From contig CBDUQI010000223.1 in NCBI GenBank assembly GCA_965369325.1, forward strand, positions 1 to 9,529: a stretch of DNA of 9,529 bases. Direction: 5' to 3'. Below, in pieces: positions 6,146 through 9,529 of the stretch. This stretch comes from CBDUQI01 sp965369325. Lineage in GTDB: Bacteria > Pseudomonadota > Gammaproteobacteria > Steroidobacterales > JBCBZW01. How positions within the stretch are numbered: the first letter of the stretch is position 1; every line of letters begins with the position of its first letter. The translations under genes and the position numbers were made by a program. The notes beneath the pieces were generated by a model. It saw only the letters and a program-made list of their open reading frames with translations. It ran no database searches and was not told the origin of the DNA.

Positions 6146-7018
6146 CTAGGCGCCGAGTCGCGACTTAATCGCCGAGCCCAGTTCAGCCGGCGAACGCACA
6201 GTGGTGACACCCGCCTGCTCGAATGCGGCAAACTTGGCCTCCGCCGTGCCCTTACCACCGGAGACAATGGCACCGGCGTGGCCCATGCGCTTGCCCGGCG
6301 GTGCGGTGACCCCTGCGATGTAAGCCACGACTGGCTTGGTGACCTTGTCGGCAATGTACTCAGCTGCCGCTTCCTCATCAGTGCCGCCGATCTCACCGAC
6401 CACAATAATGCCTTCGGTTTGCGGGTCGTCTTGAAACAGGGTGAGGCAATCGACAAAGTCCATTCCGCGCACCGGATCGCCACCGATACCTACACACGTA
6501 GACTGGCCCAGACCATTGCAAGTGGTTTGATACACCGCCTCGTAAGTCAACGTGCCTGAGCGGGAGATAACACCAATGCGGCCGGGCTGATGGATCATGG
6601 CGGGCATGATGCCAATTTTGCATTCGCCCGGGGTGATGATGCCGGGGCAGTTAGGCCCGATCAGACGGCACTCGTAATCGGCCAACGCGGCGCGCACCCG
6701 CACCATGTCGTTCACCGGAATACCCTCGGTAATGCACACGATCAATTTGACGCCTGAATCAGCGGCTTCCAGGATCGCATCAGCGGCAAATGGCGCCGGC
6801 ACCAGAATCATGCTGACATCTGCGTCCGTGGCGGCCACCGCATCATGACAGGTGTTGAACACAGGTCGATCCAGATGTGTCTGCCCGGCACGGCCCGGGG
6901 TCACACCCGCCACAATCTGGGTGCCATAGTCGATGCACTGCTCGGAGTGGAAGGTGCCCTGGCGGCCGGTAAAGCCCTGGCACAAGATGCGGCTCTCGCT
7001 GTTTACAAGAATACTCAT
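6146..7018 (-). CDS. sucD: Succinyl-CoA ligase (ADP-forming) alpha subunit
   Basis: With SucC it interconverts succinyl-CoA and succinate in the TCA cycle with substrate-level phosphorylation. The 290-aa length matches E. coli SucD (289). It begins MSILVNSESRILCQGFTG, the CoA-binding Rossmann domain with TGRQGTFH and GGVTPG-like AGVTPGRAG, then PNCPGIITPGECKIGI (122-137), SRSGTLTYEAV (152-162) and STCVGIGGDP. The phosphorylated histidine is H247 in GKRMGHAGAIV. The ATG at 7018 has AGGAG (7031-7027) 8 nt upstream, located within the end of sucC, and the two genes are separated by only 3 nt, so subunit synthesis is tightly linked. No unusual residue was noted. Confidence 0.98.
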   Translation of the reverse strand: MSILVNSESRILCQGFTGRQGTFHSEQCIDYGTQIVAGVTPGRAGQTHLDRPVFNTCHDAVAATDADVSMILVPAPFAADAILEAADSGVKLIVCITEGIPVNDMVRVRAALADYECRLIGPNCPGIITPGECKIGIMPAMIHQPGRIGVISRSGTLTYEAVYQTTCNGLGQSTCVGIGGDPVRGMDFVDCLTLFQDDPQTEGIIVVGEIGGTDEEAAAEYIADKVTKPVVAYIAGVTAPPGKRMGHAGAIVSGGKGTAEAKFAAFEQAGVTTVRSPAELGSAIKSRLGA

Positions 7019-7021
7019 GGC

Positions 7022-8185
7022 TTATGCTCCTGCCGCTGCGACGGCTTTGCGAGCCGCATCGGTTAAATCGTCCGCTGCAGTGATGGCCAGGCCACTTTTC
7101 GCCAGCAGGGCACGCCCCTGCTCTACGTTCGTCCCCTCCAGCCGAACCACAACCGGCACGCTCACGCCCACCTGCTGAACCGCCTTAATGATGCCCTCAG
7201 CAATCAGATCGCAACGTACGATGCCGCCAAAGATATTCACCAAAATCGCCTTTACGTTGGGGTTGGAGAGAATCAGTTTGAACGCCTCGGAGACGCGGTC
7301 GCTGGTCGCGTTACCGCCGACGTCCAGAAAGTTAGCCGGCTCACCGCCATGCAGCTTGATCAGGTCCATAGTCGCCATCGCAAGCCCCGCACCGTTGACC
7401 ATGCAGGCAATGTCACCATCAAGCGAGACGTAGTTCAGATCGTGCTCATGCGCGATCCGTTCCATCTCATCTTCCTGGCTGGGGTCGCGCATCTCCTCCA
7501 AATCCTGTTGGCGGAACAGCGCGTTATCCTCGATGTTAATCTTTGCATCCAGCGCCACCACATCGCCGGCGCCGTTGATAATGAGCGGGTTCACCTCCAC
7601 CAGGCTGGCATCTTTGTCGATGTAAAGCTGATACAGGGCCTGCACGATGCGCGTGAACTGGCGCAGCTGAGTCTTGTTCAGCCCCAGCGAAAAACCCAGC
7701 TGACGACACTGATACGGCTGCAGACCGGCCGCCGGATTCACTGTGATCTGGGTGATTTGCTCCGGCGTCTCCTCCGCCACCTGCTCGATGTCCATGCCGC
7801 CAGCGGCCGAGGCGATAAACACCACCCGCTTGGTTTCCCGATCAACCAACAAGCTCAGGTACATCTCACTTGCGATGTCCGAGCCTTCCTCGATTAGCAC
7901 CGTGTTAATCGGCAGCCCTTCAGGGCCGGTCTGGTGGGTGACCATCGTGGTCCCCAGCATCGCCAGCGTGTGCTGGCGCACCTGATCGGCGTTGCGCGCC
8001 AGCTGCACGCCGCCGGCTTTGCCGCGACCGCCTGCATGGACCTGGGCCTTGACGACCCACAGAGCGCCACCCAGCGCGTCAGCAGCGGCTACCGCCTCAT
8101 CAGCGGATTGTGCAGGTGTGCTGCGGGGAACGGGAATACCGTACGCAGCGAACAGTTTCTTCGACTGATATTCATGTAAATTCAT
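7022..8185 (-). CDS. sucC: Succinyl-CoA ligase (ADP-forming) beta subunit
   Basis: Nucleotide-binding partner of SucD. The 387-aa product (E. coli 388) starts MNLHEYQSKKLFAAYGIPVP and has an N-terminal ATP-grasp fold with the glycine loop VHAGGRGKAGGV (49-60), IEEGSDIASEMYL (98-110), the metal-binding EVNPL (197-201), then the C-terminal ligase domain with NGAGLAMATMDLIKLHGG (264-281), NFLDVGGNAT (285-294) and VNIFGGIVRCDLIAEGI (316-332). The ATG at 8185 is set by this conserved beginning; the frame is open about 12 codons further. The start lacks a visible Shine-Dalgarno: the 13 nt before it read ACCTCAAGCCCC-like, low in purine runs. First gene of sucC-sucD-nadE, divergent from pilS. Nucleotide preference (ATP or GTP) was not assigned. 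Confidence 0.97.
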   Translation of the reverse strand: MNLHEYQSKKLFAAYGIPVPRSTPAQSADEAVAAADALGGALWVVKAQVHAGGRGKAGGVQLARNADQVRQHTLAMLGTTMVTHQTGPEGLPINTVLIEEGSDIASEMYLSLLVDRETKRVVFIASAAGGMDIEQVAEETPEQITQITVNPAAGLQPYQCRQLGFSLGLNKTQLRQFTRIVQALYQLYIDKDASLVEVNPLIINGAGDVVALDAKINIEDNALFRQQDLEEMRDPSQEDEMERIAHEHDLNYVSLDGDIACMVNGAGLAMATMDLIKLHGGEPANFLDVGGNATSDRVSEAFKLILSNPNVKAILVNIFGGIVRCDLIAEGIIKAVQQVGVSVPVVVRLEGTNVEQGRALLAKSGLAITAADDLTDAARKAVAAAGA

Positions 8186-8372
8186 GGGGCTTGAGGTCCA
8201 GTGGCTTGGATTGAAGTTCAAGATTCAAGTCGTGCATCGCACACTTAAGACAACCGCCAGCATCGAGCGCTGCCTGTGTGGCGGTGCAGTATTCTGGATG
8301 AAAGTCGCAGAATTGGCAAAGCACCGCTGCGCAATTCGGCGACAAGGATACAATACAGCGTATGCAAACCAC
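8172..8372 (-). CDS. Doubtful cysteine-rich small reading frame ahead of sucC
   Basis: A 66-codon frame from a GTG at 8372 (alternative GTG at 8324, 50 codons) fills the sucC/pilS gap and overlaps the sucC start by 14 nt. I do not recognise it. It contains CxxC at residues 3-6, 19-22 and 41-44, with H25, C29 and H47, in the series CQFCDFHPEYC and CLKCAMHD, a spacing that could bind zinc. In favour: eight or more cysteines in a short frame and an overlap that could couple it to sucC, which lacks its own ribosome binding site. Against: no Shine-Dalgarno at either start, third codon positions not GC-biased like the neighbours, the long version overlaps pilS, and the best sucC promoter lies inside it. 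Confidence 0.2.
   Translation of the reverse strand: MVCIRCIVSLSPNCAAVLCQFCDFHPEYCTATQAALDAGGCLKCAMHDLNLELQSKPLDLKPHEFT
8291..8319 (-). promoter_or_regulatory. Sigma-70 type promoter for sucC-sucD-nadE
   Basis: On the minus strand TTGCCA (8319-8314, 5 of 6 to TTGACA), a 17-nt spacer, then CAGAAT (8296-8291, 4 of 6 to TATAAT). The start would fall near 8284, giving a leader of about 100 nt before sucC. No nadE or sucD promoter is evident within the unit. Confidence 0.42.
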
Positions 8373-9529
8373 CCCTATCGAGCCCTTATCCAGTCGCTAC
8401 GGCGTATCGGTCGCCGAACCGCTGCGCGAAGATGCCACAGCCCGAGGCGACATCCCGGATCTGTCCTGGCGGGTGCTATCGCTGCTCAACGTGTTCCGAT
8501 TGCTGGTGGCGCTGGTGCTGTTGGCGCTCTTTTATATCTCTGGGGAGCCGCGGGCGGTGGGCGGCCACGAGCCGGCACTGTTCCTTTTTACAGTGTTCGC
8601 TTACCTACTGCTCAGCATCGGCGCCGTTTACAGCCTAAGCCGGCGTATTCCGGCATTCGCCGTTCAGGTGTACTGGCAAGTGGGCCTGGACATCGTCGCA
8701 ATCACTACGCTGATGCACGCCAGCGGCGGGGTCGAGAGCGGCCTGGGCAACTTGTTGATTGTGTCCATTGGTGGTGCCAGCCTCACCCTGCTGCAGCGAA
8801 CGGCGGGCCTGTTTGCCGCGCTGACAGCCCTGGCGCTGCTGGCAGAGCAGGGGATTTCGCAGTTCGAATTCGCTGGCGGTCCGGCCGACTCCACCGCAAC
8901 CGGCGTGCTCGGCGCTATCATCTTCATCATTGCGCTGGCGGCTCAGCCACTGGCACGCCGGATCCGCGAAAGTGAAGCGTTGGCCGTACAACGCGGCGTA
9001 GACCTTGAGAATCTGGCCGAACTGAATGACTACATTATTCACCATCTGCGCGAGAGCATTGTGGTGGTGGACAGTGACAACCGCATTCGGTTACTGAACG
9101 AATCCGCCGCGCAGATCCTGGGTTGCTCACGCCATGCCCACGGTCAGCAGCTGGCCAGCGTCTCCCCGCGACTGCACATACAGGTACTGAGCTGGCGCGA
9201 GAACCCGGAGCGCCAGCGGGCGACACCCAGCAGCTTTGTCGGCGGCGATGGCGCGACCAACATCATGCCGCACCTGGCGCGGTTGGGCCGCGCGGAGCCA
9301 GCGGCCATCCTAGTGTTTCTTGAGGATCTGAGCATGCAGGAAGAGCGTGCACAGCAGTCCAAGCTTGCGGCACTCGGACGCCTAAGTGCCAGCATCGCAC
9401 ACGAAATCCGTAATCCCGTCGGCGCTATGAGCCACGCGGGCCAGTTGCTGGCCGAGTCCCCGACGCTGGGCAGCCAGGAAAAACGCCTGACCGACATCAT
9501 CCACCACAACGCCGATCGCATCAGCACCA
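8362..9529 (+). CDS. pilS: Type IV pilus sensor histidine kinase PilS, N-terminal part (gene runs off the right edge)
   Basis: Inner-membrane kinase that, with the sigma-54 activator PilR, controls pilin transcription in Pseudomonas and relatives. The first 389 codons are present. Six hydrophobic segments lie at about residues 38-60, 72-92, 100-119, 127-144, 147-163 and 180-197, the PilS topology. A PAS domain follows (about 219-325, LNDYIIHHLRESIVVVDSDNRIRLLN), then the HisKA dimerisation domain with the phosphorylated histidine H347 in SIAHEIRNPVGAMSHAGQLL. The ATP-binding domain lies beyond the window, where pilR would be expected. The ATG at 8362 has AAGGA, but 13 nt upstream, which is long; a TACAAT stands 7 nt before the ATG. 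The SucC-divergent position and the HEIRNP-xGAxSHA box favour PilS over other PAS kinases such as NtrB. Confidence 0.9.
   Translation, partial: MQTTPIEPLSSRYGVSVAEPLREDATARGDIPDLSWRVLSLLNVFRLLVALVLLALFYISGEPRAVGGHEPALFLFTVFAYLLLSIGAVYSLSRRIPAFAVQVYWQVGLDIVAITTLMHASGGVESGLGNLLIVSIGGASLTLLQRTAGLFAALTALALLAEQGISQFEFAGGPADSTATGVLGAIIFIIALAAQPLARRIRESEALAVQRGVDLENLAELNDYIIHHLRESIVVVDSDNRIRLLNESAAQILGCSRHAHGQQLASVSPRLHIQVLSWRENPERQRATPSSFVGGDGATNIMPHLARLGRAEPAAILVFLEDLSMQEERAQQSKLAALGRLSASIAHEIRNPVGAMSHAGQLLAESPTLGSQEKRLTDIIHHNADRIST

Noticed and set aside
8211..8228. Repeated TTGAA/TTCAA words in the sucC leader
   Set aside because: Five-base repeats with a 1-nt or 8-nt spacer make only weak stems; too short to support a regulatory claim.
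8313..8330. Possible sigma-54 promoter (TTGGCA...GCTGCG) upstream of pilS
   Set aside because: The GG and GC doublets are not 10 bp apart as required, so the -24/-12 geometry fails.
8184..8975. 263-codon plus-strand frame overlapping pilS
   Set aside because: The pilS frame gives six membrane segments, PAS and the HEIRNP box; this frame is Arg/Ala-rich shadow translation.
1..9529. Search for CRISPR arrays, tRNAs, insertion-sequence ends, phage or toxin-antitoxin genes
   Set aside because: No repeated spacer pattern, cloverleaf, transposase motif or addiction-module gene could be seen; nearly all of the window is accounted for by core genes.

Overview
The window looks like a core-genome stretch of a gammaproteobacterium: roughly 60% GC by eye, gene density typical of a chromosome, and no transposase, integrase, tRNA, CRISPR or phage gene. 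The evidence is the gene set and its order. A divergent bamD / rluD-pgeF-clpB arrangement is what Escherichia coli has, while pilS close to bamD recalls Pseudomonas, and sucCD beside pilS recalls xanthomonads (family knowledge from memory, not searched). I cannot name a genus.

Left part, all on the minus strand and read right to left: rluD (23S rRNA pseudouridine synthase), pgeF (laccase-domain peptidoglycan editing factor, overlapping rluD by 4 nt), a ZIP-family metal transporter, and the N-terminal 179 codons of clpB, which leaves the window at base 1. The ZIP gene sits between pgeF and clpB, where I would not expect it from E. coli. clpB has its own leader, with a good sigma-32 type promoter and stacked hairpins next to its ribosome binding site.

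Middle: a 273-nt divergent intergenic region separates rluD (minus) from bamD (plus). It holds a sigma-70 type promoter for bamD and a clean 6-bp dyad just upstream of it. bamD encodes an outer-membrane lipoprotein of the BAM complex and meets nadE tail to tail across 73 nt with a perfect small hairpin.

Right part: sucC-sucD-nadE form a minus-strand operon (two-subunit succinyl-CoA ligase, then glutamine-dependent NAD synthetase). Divergently, pilS (sensor kinase of type IV pilus transcription) starts at 8362 and leaves the window at 9529 inside its HisKA domain. The 176-nt sucC/pilS gap holds a probable sucC promoter and a cysteine-rich reading frame that may or may not be real.

Functionally this is housekeeping: protein disaggregation, rRNA modification, envelope biogenesis, TCA cycle/NAD supply and pilus control. 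I did not find a convincing undescribed system. The points worth a second look are small: the clpB leader structure, a chain of abutting mini reading frames before the ZIP gene, the bamD upstream dyad, and the cysteine-rich frame ahead of sucC.
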